Assembly (NCBI RefSeq): GCF_019703515.2
Contig: NC_059349.1
Span: 27,028,744 to 27,092,743 of the forward strand
DNA length: 64,000 nt
Origin: Myxocyprinus asiaticus
Lineage: Eukaryota; Chordata; Actinopteri; Cypriniformes; Catostomidae
Reading direction: 5' to 3'
Under the pieces are notes generated by a model. The model was not told where the DNA came from, did not search any database, and saw nothing but the letters and a program-made list of their open reading frames with translations. Positions 25,333 through 39,100 of the stretch are shown one piece after another (the first letter of the stretch is position 1; each line of letters opens with the position of its first letter). Position numbers and translations under genes: made by a program.

Positions 25333-25813
25333 GGTTCTGTTATGATTTGTGGTCTAATGCATTTTGGAATGCAACAACACAAGAAATTGAGCTTGCATAG
25401 CTAGAAGCACCTGGTTTCATGTATTTGCATGGAGTATGTTTTGACTTAAGACTGTATAAGCCAAGTTAGATTTGACTTTGTGATGCCTCCTAATATATGC
25501 TTTTGCTCCCTGCCATGCTTGAGTCAAAATTCAGTGAATGAATCAGTATAAAAATATAGCCTGCAGATGTTTTCTTCTTAATGCTCTACAATTATTGCCA
25601 GTTAATCATTTTAAATAGATCACCTTGTCCTCAAACTCAGCTGAGCATCCAATAACTTGTTGCAACATTCAGGCATAGTCACATTTTCCTGACCTTTTAT
25701 TCCCCAAAACTGGGAAAGTTCATTAAAAATTAAATGAATTCTTAATAGCTAATTTGCAGTGGTTGGTCTTGGTCAAGTGGCTTTTAACTACAGTACAGTT
25801 ATCCTACTCATTT
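25032..25813 (+). repeat. Local direct duplication, copy A
   Basis: This 782-bp block recurs in the same orientation at 26637-27413. It starts inside the Helitron-like repeat, includes its last 300 bp, and continues through about 480 bp of flanking sequence. By eye the two copies differ at roughly 15 bases plus 5 bp of gaps, so about 98% identity. Because flanking sequence is duplicated too, this is a segmental copy and not two separate insertions. Confidence 0.93.
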
Positions 25814-26314
25814 GGGCTTTTGCTTCTTTTTATAAACTTTCCACAAGCCAATTTTGGTGTCTTGTGTAGATGGGTTGAAGCAACAGAGGTCTGACTCAGT
25901 CTGAAAGCAAAAAACGTGCTTGATTACTGATGTGGGAAGAAATGTTGAAGCAGAGCAATTCTTTCCAGCCATGCCTGATACGCAACGTCTATGCCATGAT
26001 GTTAAATGGTCCATCAGACACCATGGCCCAATTTGAGAGGGATTATTTTTGGAAGCTCTTGAAGAGTTAAATCTGGATCAGTTCACCGTTCACTGTGGAT
26101 TTTGACTTGGAGAGGAACAGTGCGATGCTGGTATGTTAATGATGGAGTTAAAGGTGAATACAAAACTTAGCTGATCAAAAACCTATTAAGCCTCTTTTCA
26201 CTTGATGTGAAATAGGTCCTGACAGTACCAGGGCTTTTGCTCCTTTGCTCCCTCCTGCTTCCCTATTTATTCTTTCACTCCTCTCTCTAATGTCTTTATC
26301 TGTTTACCCCCTCA

Positions 26315-26384
<70 letters not shown>

Positions 26385-26636
26385 CCTCTGCTAATCACTT
26401 TTGAAGAGCAAACACACAAGTGTCTACCAGCATTCCCATGACTGAGCTGACTGTCACTATGTTAAAAGCCATAAGATAAGAATGAAAGAGGAACAACACT
26501 TTGACCAGACTCATCAAATTATCTTTAATTACACATTGTCATTTGAACAACCAGTTAGTAACTGCACTACCTGATTGAAGTCTCACAGGTCTGAAGTACA
26601 ACACTAAATAAACACATTATAGATTCTGAGACAGTT
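25814..26636. other. Spacer between duplicated blocks
   Basis: Non-coding. It holds the (CT)n tract at 26319-26376 and no other recognised repeat. Confidence 0.5.
26319..26376. repeat. (CT)n microsatellite
   Basis: An uninterrupted CT run of about 29 units. Confidence 0.97.
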
Positions 26637-27413
26637 TAGAAAAATTGCTATTTTGGCTTATAACTCTTGAATGCTTTCCTGCATGATAACCATCATGCCC
26701 AGATGCTACCTGAGCAGTTTCAGAACAGCACCACATACTGGACAAAAATTCTAAGAAGTAGCTATTTTTAGTTATTTTTAAAATAAATTGGGTTTTTTAT
26801 GATTGAAAGTTTACTTTTTCTAACTCCTCATACACCGTTCATCGGACTTTAACCAAAAACATGTCACAAAGCTTCTTTTGCTGCTCATGGTGCCAATAAT
26901 TGGCTTGACCCCGGTATCGCTGCTTGCAGCTATATTTGGTTCTGTTATGATTTGTGGTCTAATACATTTTGCATGCAACAACACAAGAAATTGAGCTTGC
27001 ATAGCTAGTAGCAGCTGGTTTCATGTATTTGCATGGAGTATGTTTTGGCTTAAGACTGTATAAGCCAAGTTAGATTTGACTTTGTGATGCCTCCTAATAT
27101 ATGCTTTTGCTCCCTGCCATGCTTGAGTCAAAATTCAGTGAATGAATCAGTATAAAAATATAGCCTGCAGAAGTTTTCTTCTTAATGCTCTACAACTATA
27201 GCCAGTTAATCATTTTAAATAGATCACCTTGTCCTCAAACTCAGCTGAGCATCCAATAACTTTTTGCAACATTCAGGCATAGTCACATTTTCCTGACCTT
27301 TCATTCCCCAAAACTGGTAAAGTTCATTAAAAATTAAATGAATTCTTAATAGCTAATTTGCAGTGGTCTTGGTCAAGTGGCTTTTAACTACAGTACAGTT
27401 ATCCTACTCATTT
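26637..27413 (+). repeat. Local direct duplication, copy B
   Basis: Matches copy A from TAGAAAAATTGCTATT to CCTACTCATTT. It has a 4-bp and a 1-bp gap relative to A. Only the 3' third of the hairpin-ended repeat is present, so this copy has no left hairpin. Confidence 0.93.
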
Positions 27414-30400
27414 CGGATCATTAGAGACATTCGGGAATCAGACAACACTGAGAGTGCTGTGTGTTTCATGCTGAGGATTCTAAAGAACAGGCTCATAAAG
27501 GCCCCGATATACTTCTGGAGAAGTTCTTATTTGTTCTTCATTCAGGGGTAAAAAGGAGTTTAAAATAGCCGAGCAACGGTATACTGTTTGCGAACATTCA
27601 GACAACCGCCACACCGCTCTAGGAGGCATTTAGAAGTTCATTCAACAACTTTTAAAGTAATAATAATTTATATGCAGTAGAAAATGTTTAATTTGTCTTG
27701 TTAACATTCTTAATTCATGACACTAATGCGCTTACATGCTATATAAGCGGCCATAATATGCACCGATTGCACTCTGTTATTGTAATTTATGATGACACTA
27801 ATACTACTGCAAAGATGAGTGTGTATAAACATGTTAATGTGCAGAATAAAGACAAAAGAATGATGATAGGTATATCTTACTTTGGCCAGATGTGAGAATG
27901 GCTTTTGCTGCAGATGGCACATGAGTGAATGGGCACTTGAGAGTATTTGAGTAGATTTTATTCCCTTTTGTAGACTAATTAAATGGTTGGCCTCAAGGTA
28001 GGTGGAGCACTAGGTCACACCTACAGATGACATGGACCAGTGGCAGTAAAAATGTGTTTAGCAGCGGGTAAGGATTTTTCCCAAAAGTTTTCCCAGACGA
28101 GCTTTTACAACCACCGAAACAAACACAAAATCACCTTATTTTTGGCCAGATTTTGTTCTAAATTACATCACAAACGTTCGTTCTTCGATTTCGTATGAAG
28201 CATATCGTGTCCTTAAGAATCAGTCGTTTGGGAATCGGACAACACTCGGCACTGTATGTTCTGTACAAGAGCCTGCTCATAAGAGTCATTTGTTCAGGAT
28301 TCAGAATACACTGGTTGCGCTGCATGTTTCAGCCTGTAGATTATGTAGGGAGCAGCGCTGCCATTAAAGTGCGATGTAGGAAACACTGTCAGAGTATTTT
28401 AGTATAGTGTTCAGCCCGCATCGATGGAAAATTGCGTGTGCGAGAACAGTTAACAGATCCCAAAGTCATGAACTGGTTCTCTATTACGAACCCTAAAGAG
28501 TGATACAAACAGTGAAAAGTTCCAGAACTGAACGAAATAGCAAAACTGTTGGAATGCCGCTTGTCCAGTCAGATTGTATAAGTCACATTTGAAGTCGTAG
28601 TAAAATCGCTAAAATATTCTCAACTGTGACCACATGTTAGTTGAGTTCTACTGTATATTAATGCAGCAAGTTGTTACAAACCATTAAAATGGCCAATGAA
28701 CTCCATAATTCAGATAAACGTCTTAACCATAGTAAAATTTGCTGTAGCATATGGGTTGTTGTGGCTTATTGCTTTATTAAAATTTTAATTATACTGTAAT
28801 GCCACAGACTTGCTTATTTATACTTATTTGAAGTCATGTTGTAAACATGATTCTCTTGTTCCTTTTGTCTGTTATTTCCTCATTGTCAGGCAGTCTGTCT
28901 ATCTCATCATCATTAATTCATTTTATTTTGGGCATATGTAGCTTTCTGAGAAAACTGATCAAACATTTTTTCAGCAGAACAGTCCATTAAGTCATTATCG
29001 GCCATGAGCTTTCTGCCTCTATTGGTTCCCTTACCTCTTCTGTGACCGCTGAGGATGGCAGATATTTAGTAATGCTGTAAACATTAATAAATATTCAAAG
29101 ATCCCTTTATGTGGAAATTTCTGTGCTATTGGACTTCTGTAGACAATAAAACAGGCATAGTGCTTAACTGAGCTTAGTTTAGCATATCCAAAGCATCTTA
29201 TAAGAAAGTGCTTAGTGCTTTTGTTTCACAAGTTTTCTTTTGGAACATGAAGTACTACCTTAACCAAATACACAAATCAACATAAGATTTGTTGCACATG
29301 TGTGTATGTTTGACAGTAATTTGAGATGGTCAGCAGTGCTTTCTGATGAGCTCTGCTTTATGGAGTGTTTTGGGCAAAGTCTTAAGATGTTCTTGACCAC
29401 AGATCAGGTTCTTCTGAGGTTCATCTGCAAACTGGAGTGTTCAACTGAAACCTGACTCTTGGCTTCAAACACAAGCTCACTGAAGCAATGCTTACCTCTG
29501 GAGACCACCCATCCATCAGCAGTTATCAATGACTTTCTCAGATGGCAGTTGAATACATGATTTTACTGTCTGTTTTGTAAATTCTTTTGGTCATACTTGA
29601 GGTAACTGTGGTCATTTGACTGTGGGTGAGTGAATGGTGGAATGTAGTGGAAAAGACTCTGCCTTAGTGCATAATTGCTGGTGGTCATTCTTGCACAGAT
29701 CCACATAATGGAGCATGTAAACGTCTGGCTCAACCAATGGCATGAGTTCAGAATGGGAAAAACTGTTTTGCCCAAACAATGGAAGACAGAGATGGGCAGA
29801 AGGGGTATAGGAATGTTTTTTTATTATTATTATTTTTATTTTTATTTTTTTATTCCATTTGATGCCACTAATGTTATAGAAATTACACAGTTAACCTTTT
29901 AAGAAATCAAATCAGCAGATACTTTTGAAGGATAACGTCTACTGAAAAATATTGTTTACAATGAATACATCATATTAGTTATGCTGACATACATATGCCT
30001 TAATTTAATAACTGGTGGCAGGAGCTAATTTTATGGGGTAGGTAGGCTCCTATAAGTTTTTTGCATTTTTACATGGAAATTCCATAAATATATTTTTTTC
30101 CGGAGGACTTACGAAATATGTTCCTTGTAAAGAAATAATTGCAATAGGTACTGTGAAAACACTATGCTGTTTTACCGTGAGTTTGGTCTCTGTGCACAAG
30201 TTTAACTTGAATAATGAAGTCACTGATGATTAATGGAGGTTCTATGTCTTTTATTTAGTAGCTTTGTGGAACAGATATTTATGAGGTGCTATGCTAAGAC
30301 ATGCTTTTCTATTTTGCTAACCGTATGAACCAGAACTTTTGCAAAGTTTGAGGTTTCTGGGAGTTTAACAGTTTGTACTCAGCAGGTAATAGGCATTTTT

Positions 30401-32096
30401 GAACACCAATTCATGTTTTTCCCTAGTTGATGGTTTGTACCCAATAGTGGTTTTTAGGAGCTGACATGTTACCCTGGGTTCCCTTTTACTGTTCTGTGTT
30501 TCTTTGAGATTTTTTATAAAATCTCTCTAAAAGTTGCAGAGAGAAGATAATGTGGTGTCAGCCACAACACCTTTCTATTTAGGATATCTAATGTGGAATA
30601 GAAATAAATCTACTTGCAAATTACATCCTGAATATTATTGAATTGATTAATGAGGAAAGGGATGCCAGCACTCTAGAGAATGCAACAACAGAGAGTTTGA
30701 TTGATAGATGCATCACATGTGTTTTGAGGTTGTGGAATGAGACAGGCCAGTTTGAAATCAAGCCGAAATGCAGCATGTTGGATTTCCAAAAGCACATCTA
30801 CAGACACCTGTCTGAAATTCTCATTGGTCAACAGATTTCAACTTTCTTTCCTACTCTTTCCATTTCCTTTACATAATGGAGTGTCACTTTCACAAACCCT
30901 TGCAATGCACGATACCCTTTGAAATCAATGGATTTGCACTGTTCTCTAACGCAGTAAAAACTCTGGTGCAAAGTTCCCCAATCTTGGTCCTGAAGTATGC
31001 CAAACATTGCACATTTTGGATGTAGATATCTGTAAAAATTGGGTATGCCTCCAGTAAACAAGCCTTATTAACTGGCCCTTAAGGAATTATTGCATCCCGC
31101 CCTTAATCAGTCTTAAAGTTGAATGTGCTTTGTGTGAGAATCATGGTCTGGACACAAGCAGAAATCAGGTAGAATGAGTTGATGTTCTGCTTGCTAAGTA
31201 GTTTCCCCCTTTTCTCATCAGAGGTTGTCACCGTGAATAATTTTGAAAGACTCTGGACAGCTGGAGGACTATCACCTTCCCGTAATCCCTGCTTCTCACC
31301 CTCAAGCCTGTGGGAAAAACCAGCACTACACTTCCTACAGACCCTGTTCCAGTAGGATGCCTCATTGAGTGTTTGGTAAGGGGTGTGGATATGGTGAACA
31401 TCAGAAAGCACCTACAGTATGTTGTGTGGATGGGGATTGAGTGTGAGTCAGCAATGCTTTGCATTCCCGGACTGGACACTGATGTGTCTATCCTGGTAGA
31501 CTGTGTCATCAGTATGCAGTTCTCCTGTGGCTGTCTATCATCCAAGTTGGATGGTCGTACTACTGTCACCAAAGTTGCAAGGCACTGCGGTACTAGGAGC
31601 CAGGGTCGAGTTTCTGTCTTATCGGCGCCAGTCTCCATTAGGATCTTTATTTTCTCTCAACCGCCATCCAATTGTCTGTTGAATAACAAAATATCAAAAA
31701 AAGTGGCATCTGCAAACAAATGATGCTAAACAGTTATTCTGAACTAATTTCCCTTTTCTTAGCCATTTTTGCAATTACTTAAAACCAAATGGTCCCAAAG
31801 TCATTTTAATGAACGTACTGTAAATCAGTTCCCCTTAAGTTCACACAGGTGCCTTAGCAGAGTAGCCACAAGTGTAGTTCTACAAAAAAAAAATTTTTTT
31901 TTTTTTGGTTAAAATTAAAACATTTCCATTATTGAGCAAGTCAATAAAAATGCAACGAATAAGCAACCTATGGGGATTAGTTCTTTCAATTAGTCAACAT
32001 CCCACTTCGACTTTGGAAAGATTTTAATGTTATTTCAATTTGTGCTATTTTAGTGCATTACTATCTTTACACTAATAATAATATAAATGGTAGTGA

Positions 32097-32232
32097 ACTG
32101 TAAAACATACAGGCACCTAAATTACATCCCGTAATGCCTGAAACATTGTCACTGTATTTTTATGGTGAATTTCTGGCAACTACAGCTGTTGGCATTTTAC
32201 TGTAAATTTAATAGTTGTTTTTTTTTACAGTG
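32097..32232. mobile_element. Short MITE with CTGTAAAAC / TTTTTACAGTG ends
   Basis: Inverted ends and an internal TTTCTGGCAACTACAGC segment match motifs of the element at 6083-6737, so it is probably a short member or fragment of the same family. Confidence 0.5.
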
Positions 32233-33149
32233 AAAAGCTACAGCAGTCACCAAATGTATGTCTATATGAAGATAATTTAATGGCAACAAGATTTGCATGC
32301 ACAGAGTAAGAGTTGTGAAATTGTAAATAAAATGGCATGCGTTAAAACATTTTGCATGCGCAGAGACCATTTTGTAAAGGTGTCAATCAAGTTGCAAGCG
32401 TAAGAAAAAATAACATATGGCCAAAAACATTGCAAACCTGCAAACAGCGATATGCAAGCAAAGTAAGGGTGTCATGAACAGCTACATTTATTGACCGCGT
32501 AGAATCAGTCTGTATTTGTAAAAATAAACCATTGCAAATGTGAAAATGACTTGTGTTTGTGGCAAAAATATTTTCCAGAAATAATCCGATATACAATGAT
32601 CTGTCTTCCCATTTGTTGCACTCACACTTGTTGAACGACTTTCTCACTCAAGATTTTTATAAGCGCGAAGGGGAAGGTGGGTCTACTTGCTTTTTCTAAC
32701 CAATCGAATAAGGTATTGGTTGATCAGCGTACTCTGATCTGATTGGTTAAATAATGTGACAGACAGCTTCTTCTTCCTATGGCTCAGCTTCATTTCTCTG
32801 GCAGAACGATATCCCTCCTCTTATATTTAAAACGTAAATATTAATACACATTCTTTTATTGTGTGTGTAAAGTTGATCTGACACCATTTATTAGTATAAA
32901 TATGAATCTCAGTTTGATGTTCAAATGTTTCTTCCCGATGCTGTTAATTATTTGAATTATATTTTTAATTACTTGTACTTATCATTGGCATGGCATGTGG
33001 ATTGATGGATGGATGGATGGAATTTGCTAGTACATTTTCGCTTTGCGCTTTCACAAATCTTACTGTACGTGTCCGCTCACAATGCTGGAGAGCTGCCGCT
33101 TTGAGTTTGTAATATGTATAGCAAGTGCGTGTTGTCTAACATTGTTTTC

Positions 33150-33152
<3 letters not shown>

Positions 33153-33199
<47 letters not shown>
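33153..33199. repeat. (AC)n microsatellite
   Basis: An uninterrupted AC run of about 23 units. Confidence 0.97.
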
Positions 33200-33201
<2 letters not shown>

Positions 33202-35143
33202 TATTCCCGCCATTTATTTTTTTGGTTTGTTCCACCCTCCGGTGTCCCTCTCTGTTTGAATCTTTGGCTCTTTGCTGATTTTTTTTGTTTGTTTTTTGTT
33301 GTCCATCTACAGTAAAGTAGCAACTGTCCCATTTGCACTCCCTGTACTTGAGCTCAAGCCTGGGCTAGAGGCTACTGGGGCAACTTTGTTCCCATGCAGA
33401 CAGCATGTTCTTTCAAGAGCTTCTGGCCACCAGTCATCATCTAACCCTCTAAATCTTTTTGGAGGCCCCAGAGGGGATGAGTGAGAGAAACAGGAAAATA
33501 ATTAGAGGAAAAGAGGATGAATGGAATCCAATGAAAATGTTCAGGGTCCTGTTCCCTCACTTGGAAGTAAAATGCACCTTGACATTTTGTCTGGTTGGAC
33601 AAAATAAACAACATAAGTGTGTCTCTCCTCTCTTGTCTTTTGCTTTGACTTTGTGACCTCAAGGTCAGTTAGTCAGTGAGAAGCCTTTGATATTTTGATG
33701 AGCAGGCAATGTGCAGTGGATATTTGAATCAGAACCTTATAAGAAACTGATGCACAATATATGCATTCATTACTATTAGCAAAGCAGCTGTTGCAACTGA
33801 TTATCAGTGCAAAGCTTTTCCAAGGAATCTTTTGATGTGGCAGAGGGTTCCTGCTGATTATCTTGTTTCTTTAGGCAGGGCATTCATGCTGCTCTGATGT
33901 CTTCATAAGAGAGTGAATAGTTATGGCCACTGCTGCATTGTTCCATCTGACTTACGTTGTTGCAACACAGTAGACACTAATTAAGATTGAATTGCTGATT
34001 GCTGGTAGCTTCCTGCTGCAATACAAATCTTTGTCTCTCTTTTGGGGTGTAATCTGGGCTCCCAGAGAGTTTATTCACCTTATTCAGTCCCGCCCCTTTT
34101 CCACGCTCCGCTCTTCCGAATTTTGAGAAGAGTCGATCAAAATGAATTACGTGTGGGAGCACAGAAAGTATTTTTCCCCAAGAGCTGATGTTGCAAGTAT
34201 ACAGCACCCCTCTATTTCAACACCCGTGGAAGTAAATTGGACCTGGCAGATCACATTCAAACAGCTATGACACACTGCACTTTTTCATAATACAAGCGTT
34301 TAATTGTTATACGTGTAATTCTGCTTAATATTTAGGATTCAACTTAATAATAATTTGTGTTAAAATGTGTAGTTGATATGAAATTTCCAACAGTGACAGC
34401 TCGTATTATTACAAATGCAAGATCAACATTAAAGAAAAGTAAAATTGTACTTTTTTAAATTAATTTGATGCCCTACATTTTTTAGAGGCTTAAATGTGAT
34501 TTAAATAGTTGTAAATGGAATATAAAATAAAACATACACTTTCACATGTATATGTGTGTGTATAAATATAGTTGCACCCCTTCCCCCGTCCCGGTTTAAC
34601 GCTCAAATTGTTTTATAAAATACATAACATGATGGGTGAATGACACAAGAAGGTGGTCAGAGGTGTTATACGCGATATTTCTAATGACTTTGTGTTGTCT
34701 CTTGGAGTTTCATGAGCACAGAGGCATATCAGTACGTCCACAGCTTGAAGGTTGGATATTGTGTATTTATGAATGAAGCACTCTTGTTTTAAAATCTCCC
34801 CGCTCTGCTTCCAGTTGTTATGAGATTCCCTGAACACTTTAAAATACTCATGATAGCTTATGACAACTCTATAACCTGTAAATCCACTTTGCTAGCTAAT
34901 TACACTGACATCAACACCACAGATATCTATATAGAACTGCTAGAACTGAAGTTCCGAGACAAAATTTTCAAGATGGCTGCGCGCTAGTTTCTCTGGTGCA
35001 TAAGGGGAATAAGAACCTCTGAAATATAACGAAAAAATGCGTAATAGAGTTAGGTCACTGATTAGGCCTGTTTTTCTTTAGACTTGAAGTAATAGAGCAA
35101 AGGTGACATTCTGTGTCACCACTAAATTTGTGTTGTATAATGT

Positions 35144-35432
35144 TGTGACGAGGAGGTGGGCAGTCCTTGGCTGGGCCATTAGGATTGACGCCTGGCGTTG
35201 AGTTACCGCAGTCAGCCTGGAGAGGGATAAAGAGGAGCAGGAGACACCAGTTCGAGAGAGAGAGAGGGAGGTGCACACAGCCACTAAATTTGAGAGCATA
35301 CGGAGCTGTGTGTGCGTTATGGTTTTGTTATGCTGAAAAGCAGTTTTATGTTGTGTTGAATTAAAAGTATTTTGGTTGCAAACCCGGTTCCCTCTTCCTC
35401 CTTTACAATGAGCAAGAGACCTATCTGCGATA
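35144..35432 (+). repeat. 5' LTR of the miniature element
   Basis: Shares with the 3' LTR the blocks GAGTTACCGCAGTCAGCCTG, TGTGTGCGTTATGGTTTTG and TTGTGTTGAATTAAAAG. It differs in the middle, where it has a GA-rich stretch in place of the AACATGTGCATTCCACCTG segment. Confidence 0.8.
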
Positions 35433-35895
35433 GTGGTATCGAAACCCGGGATTGGAGGAAGATGCGCCATCAGAGAGCCCTCGCTGCTGACGGACGATCC
35501 ATCCAGTGGTATTGGAGCAGTTCATCAGCAGGCTACCAGAATGGATGGCTGAGGGTTCCAGTGCCATCACCTGGCATCTCTGAGGACATCTGTGCAGCTG
35601 GCTGAGGACCAAATGGTGGCGTGGTCGGGAACCGGAGTTTTTTTCTTTCTTTTTCGCTTCTCTTTTTCTTTTCTTTTTTCTCTCTCGCTCCTCTCTCTCT
35701 CTCTCTCTATCTAGGACTCTGCTGCTCTCTTTCCCTCTTCTCTCTCCCTCCCCTCATCCTACTCATGTTCCCAGGAGGCGGGGAAGACCAGCTGGTGGAA
35801 GGACGGCCGAAAGGGCAACACCTCCCCTCCAGGAAGCAAGGTGGGAAGTAAGTCAGGCCGGTTGGTTCCCCGGCCTGAATCAGGCGTTGGGGGTA

Positions 35896-36175
35896 TGTGA
35901 CGAGGAGGAGGGCGAGGCCGGGCCATTAGGATGGACACCTGGCGCAGAGTTACCGCAGTCAGCCTGGAGAGGGATAAAGAGGAGCCGCTAAACATGTGCA
36001 TTCCACCTGTTGGACTGAAAAATCATCAGAATGAGAGAGCACACGGAGATGTGTGTGCGTTATGGTTTTGTTATGCTGAAAAGCAAATTTATGTTGTGTT
36101 GAATTAAAAGTCTTTTGGTTGTAAACCCGGTTCCCACTTCCTCCATTACAATCAGCAAGAGACCTGTCTGTGACA
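35896..36175 (+). repeat. 3' LTR of the miniature element
   Basis: Same block order as the 5' LTR. The differences between the LTRs, including a replaced middle segment, imply an old insertion or recombination between copies. Confidence 0.8.
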
Positions 36176-39100
36176 ATTGTCAAGTAGGACATGTTACTGG
36201 ATCAACATGTTTTTTTGCATTTTGCAAACTGTACTGCATTATCTGTACAAAACAGATCATTACTGCATTTTCTTATAATATACACACATTTAATATTTAT
36301 ATGGAGTCCAGGAGTCATTAGACATGAGATATGGTGGTTAAAAAATTTACCAAACCATGGCTGGCGAACAGTATTTTTTTTTCTGACCTTATTCCTAATC
36401 CAAACCACTGTCATTTACATGCATTTAAGAAAACAGTTTATTCCAGTGTTTTTGCAGAAAGCAAAGGGATTTAAGGGGTTAAGAGAAAGTGGTTTAACAC
36501 ACCTAGGTTTCTCCTGGAGAACGCAGCTTAATGTGGCCATGTAAACACATAAGCGGCGTTGTTACAGGTTTTTGAAGAGTGCGCATGTGCATGAACGGAC
36601 AACTTCATAGGATGGTGCCCAACAACAAGTCAACAAAGTGGAAAGAATTCAAAATACAGTTGAATACAGAGTACAGTGGGAAAAGCACATACACTGTAAA
36701 CTATACCCATTTATACACACTAATGTAATGGTTGTAATACTGAGTATCCCTCATGTCCGCGAATATGCGCTCATACATTGGAGGAATCCCAGAGTTTTAG
36801 GTAAAGCGCAATTCCGCTGCAGGTTGTGATGGAAAGTTAAAATTACAGACACAGCAACAACTCTGGAATATCTGGAAATAAAGTGAAGCAACAGAGAATA
36901 AAATAGCAAAGTCTTCCTTGGATGACATGTTTATTATTTAGAAGCATCGCGGGGAAATTATGGTGCTGTGGAGAAAGCTGCTTACTGACCGAGCCACAAG
37001 TATATGGGAGTAAAGAGTACACCGCTTACACAGTGCATGCAAACTGGAACGGTGCTTTCTTGCAATACTTTTTCATAATAAGCAGTTTTCTGGTGTCCAT
37101 GTAAACGTAGTCATTGACTTCCCCTAAAATCAGAGGAAAATTAAATAATAGGTTTATAGGTGAATGTTGTCCATGTCCCAACCCCCATCCCGAAGCCTAA
37201 ACCTAACTCAAACCCTAAAATCTGATCTAAACTTAAAATCCCAAGATCGATCTTTTACTCTGTGCCAGGGGTGCTCATTACATTCGATCGCTAGGGACCA
37301 GTCAATCGCAAGACAACCACTGGTTGAACTCTTTAACTGGCCAAAAGGAAAAGAGAGTGGATAGAGATACTACACAAAAATCGAGAATCTTAAAGATCAA
37401 TTTTAATTTCTCCATTTTAGTATCCATGCGTTGTTTGACTGAAATAACAGGTGACTAATGTGCACATGCTTCATGAATTCTGTGAAAATGCGAATTTGTA
37501 TCAAAATCGGACTTGAAGTGTAGATGAAGTGTAATAGACCTGCCGCTGTCTAGCATGTCATTAATATTAATTGAACAAGATCAAGTAAACGAGAAAACCA
37601 CTCACTGCTCTTGATTTGATGACTTCAGTAGCTTTATAAAGTATTAAAGTATACTTTTTTTGAGTAATTTACTTGAACTAGAAACAATGTTTACTCAAAT
37701 TAGTAAGTAAGTATTGATAATCGTCCAGTTGATTCTATATACAAACAAAATGGACATTATAACTGAAATATACCCAAATTAATTGGAATCAAATTAAATC
37801 AGGAAATCTGTATCGATACCAAACCCTTGTGGGTGTAGCGTCTTCCATTCAGCTGTGGTTTAAAAAGAAAACCAGACAATTTTAATAACATACAGTAATA
37901 ACAGTGATAATGAAACTGATTGAACAGTTTTCATACAGAACTTGTTTCTCTGTGAAAACTGTGTGGTTTCCAAAACCTATTTAAGATAAATCCTAATAGC
38001 TATTCTTTAATAACTCTACATTTAATTTTCATCTCATCATCATAATTTCATGCTCTGAATAATAACTAAGCACTTCATACCAAAATGCGCTTTGCCCCTT
38101 TTCGGTGGCTCAGGCATCCCTCTCACTTTCTCCCCCGGGGCTCTGAAAGGTTAAATGTGCATCTCGACCAGAGCATGAAGGAGTAGTATCCAATGAGCCT
38201 GTAATCCTTCTATTATTAATGTATTGTTGTTGCAGGGGCCAAGTTTTCTCTTGCAGCGAAGGCTTTTGAAAGTCATTACTCAAGCTGGGACAAACAAAGC
38301 TCATGGCAGGCAGCCTGTGCACAGTAACAAGACTGGACCTGACCACTAACAAGGGAAGGCTCACACAAGCTCCACCACTTTCCCAATTTTCCTCGTGCTG
38401 CCGTTTCCATAATGGTCCCAAAACCCTTGAGGGCTTCCAGTTGCGGGGATTCCCTTGATCAGGTCTACTTTACATTGGCCTTTTATCCCTATACTTTTAA
38501 TTGGACCAAATGTAAGCACAACAGCATGTCATGATTTATTGCTCTACCTGGCAAAAGTAACAAGATCTGCTTTCTTGCTGGGAATAGGGTGTTTTTGGCA
38601 TTATTTCCACTACTTGAGGAGAATGTGCCTGTGCTGCCAATATTGTTCAGCCCAAAGACCTGAACCTAAATTGAAAACTGCTGGCAGATGTGAAAGGACA
38701 TGAGTGTGACTCCTCAGCATGTGAGTGTTACAGTGTAATTAAAATGTAGAAAATACATTGTGCAAGTGACAAAATGAGAAATATAATGATGCCGTTACAG
38801 ATAGACAGTGTGTTGCATCCTCAATTCCTTATTTTCCTGCCAGTGGTCTCAAAACTGTGGGTGGATGTTGTCTCTCTCTCTCCAAACTGCGTGTTTGTGT
38901 TTTGTGAGCAGCTTTCTCCATAACAATCACTGCATGCTAATTACAGCGTTAAGCTGAGATAAGTGTTGCCTGACAATTAGAACCTAATCTTCCAGGAACG
39001 TTCCTCTCGATTGTCATACAATACTAGCCTTCCAGCCAGCTAAACGAGTTAAGCCTTGAAACCGTGGAGGTCCTATGTAGTAAAAAAGACTCTTATCAGA

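Larger units (their letters stand above)
27414..35138. other. Long non-coding stretch with scattered simple repeats
   Basis: Holds a T-rich/ATT tract (29817-29852), an A/T run (31885-31906), the MITE fragment at 32097-32232, GATG repeats (33003-33021) and the (AC)n tract at 33153. A motif around GGGAATCGGACAACACT occurs near 27430 and 28220 and may be an old repeat. A 137-codon ORF at 31310-31723 has no recognisable domain or exon boundary. No credible host exon. Confidence 0.4.
35144..36175 (+). mobile_element. Miniature LTR retrotransposon (TRIM-like)
   Basis: Two direct LTRs, 35144-35432 (289 bp) and 35896-36175 (280 bp), both start TGTGACGAGGAGG and finish near TCTGCGATA/TCTGTGACA. Immediately after the first LTR, TGGTATCGAAACCCGGG starts at 35434 like a primer-binding site. 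GGCGTTGGGGGTA precedes the second LTR like a purine-rich tract. AATGT before and ATTGT after may be a 5-bp target duplication with one change. The 463-bp interior has no gag or pol. It contains a long CT-rich section (35640-35760). The LTR start resembles gypsy-type LTRs I know from cyprinids. Confidence 0.8.

Noticed and set aside
31228..31723. Overlapping ORFs of 136 (minus) and 137 (plus) codons
   Set aside because: No recognisable domain, no good splice-site context, and both strands are open, which suggests chance. Homology search would decide.
35034..35470. Minus-strand ORF of 130 codons
   Set aside because: Lies mostly in the 5' LTR and its flank, is rich in Ser/Leu from the GA-rich stretch, and has no retroelement domain.
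37190..37225. CCTAAACCTAACTCAAACCC, possible interstitial telomere
   Set aside because: Units are irregular and few; no TTAGGG-type array.
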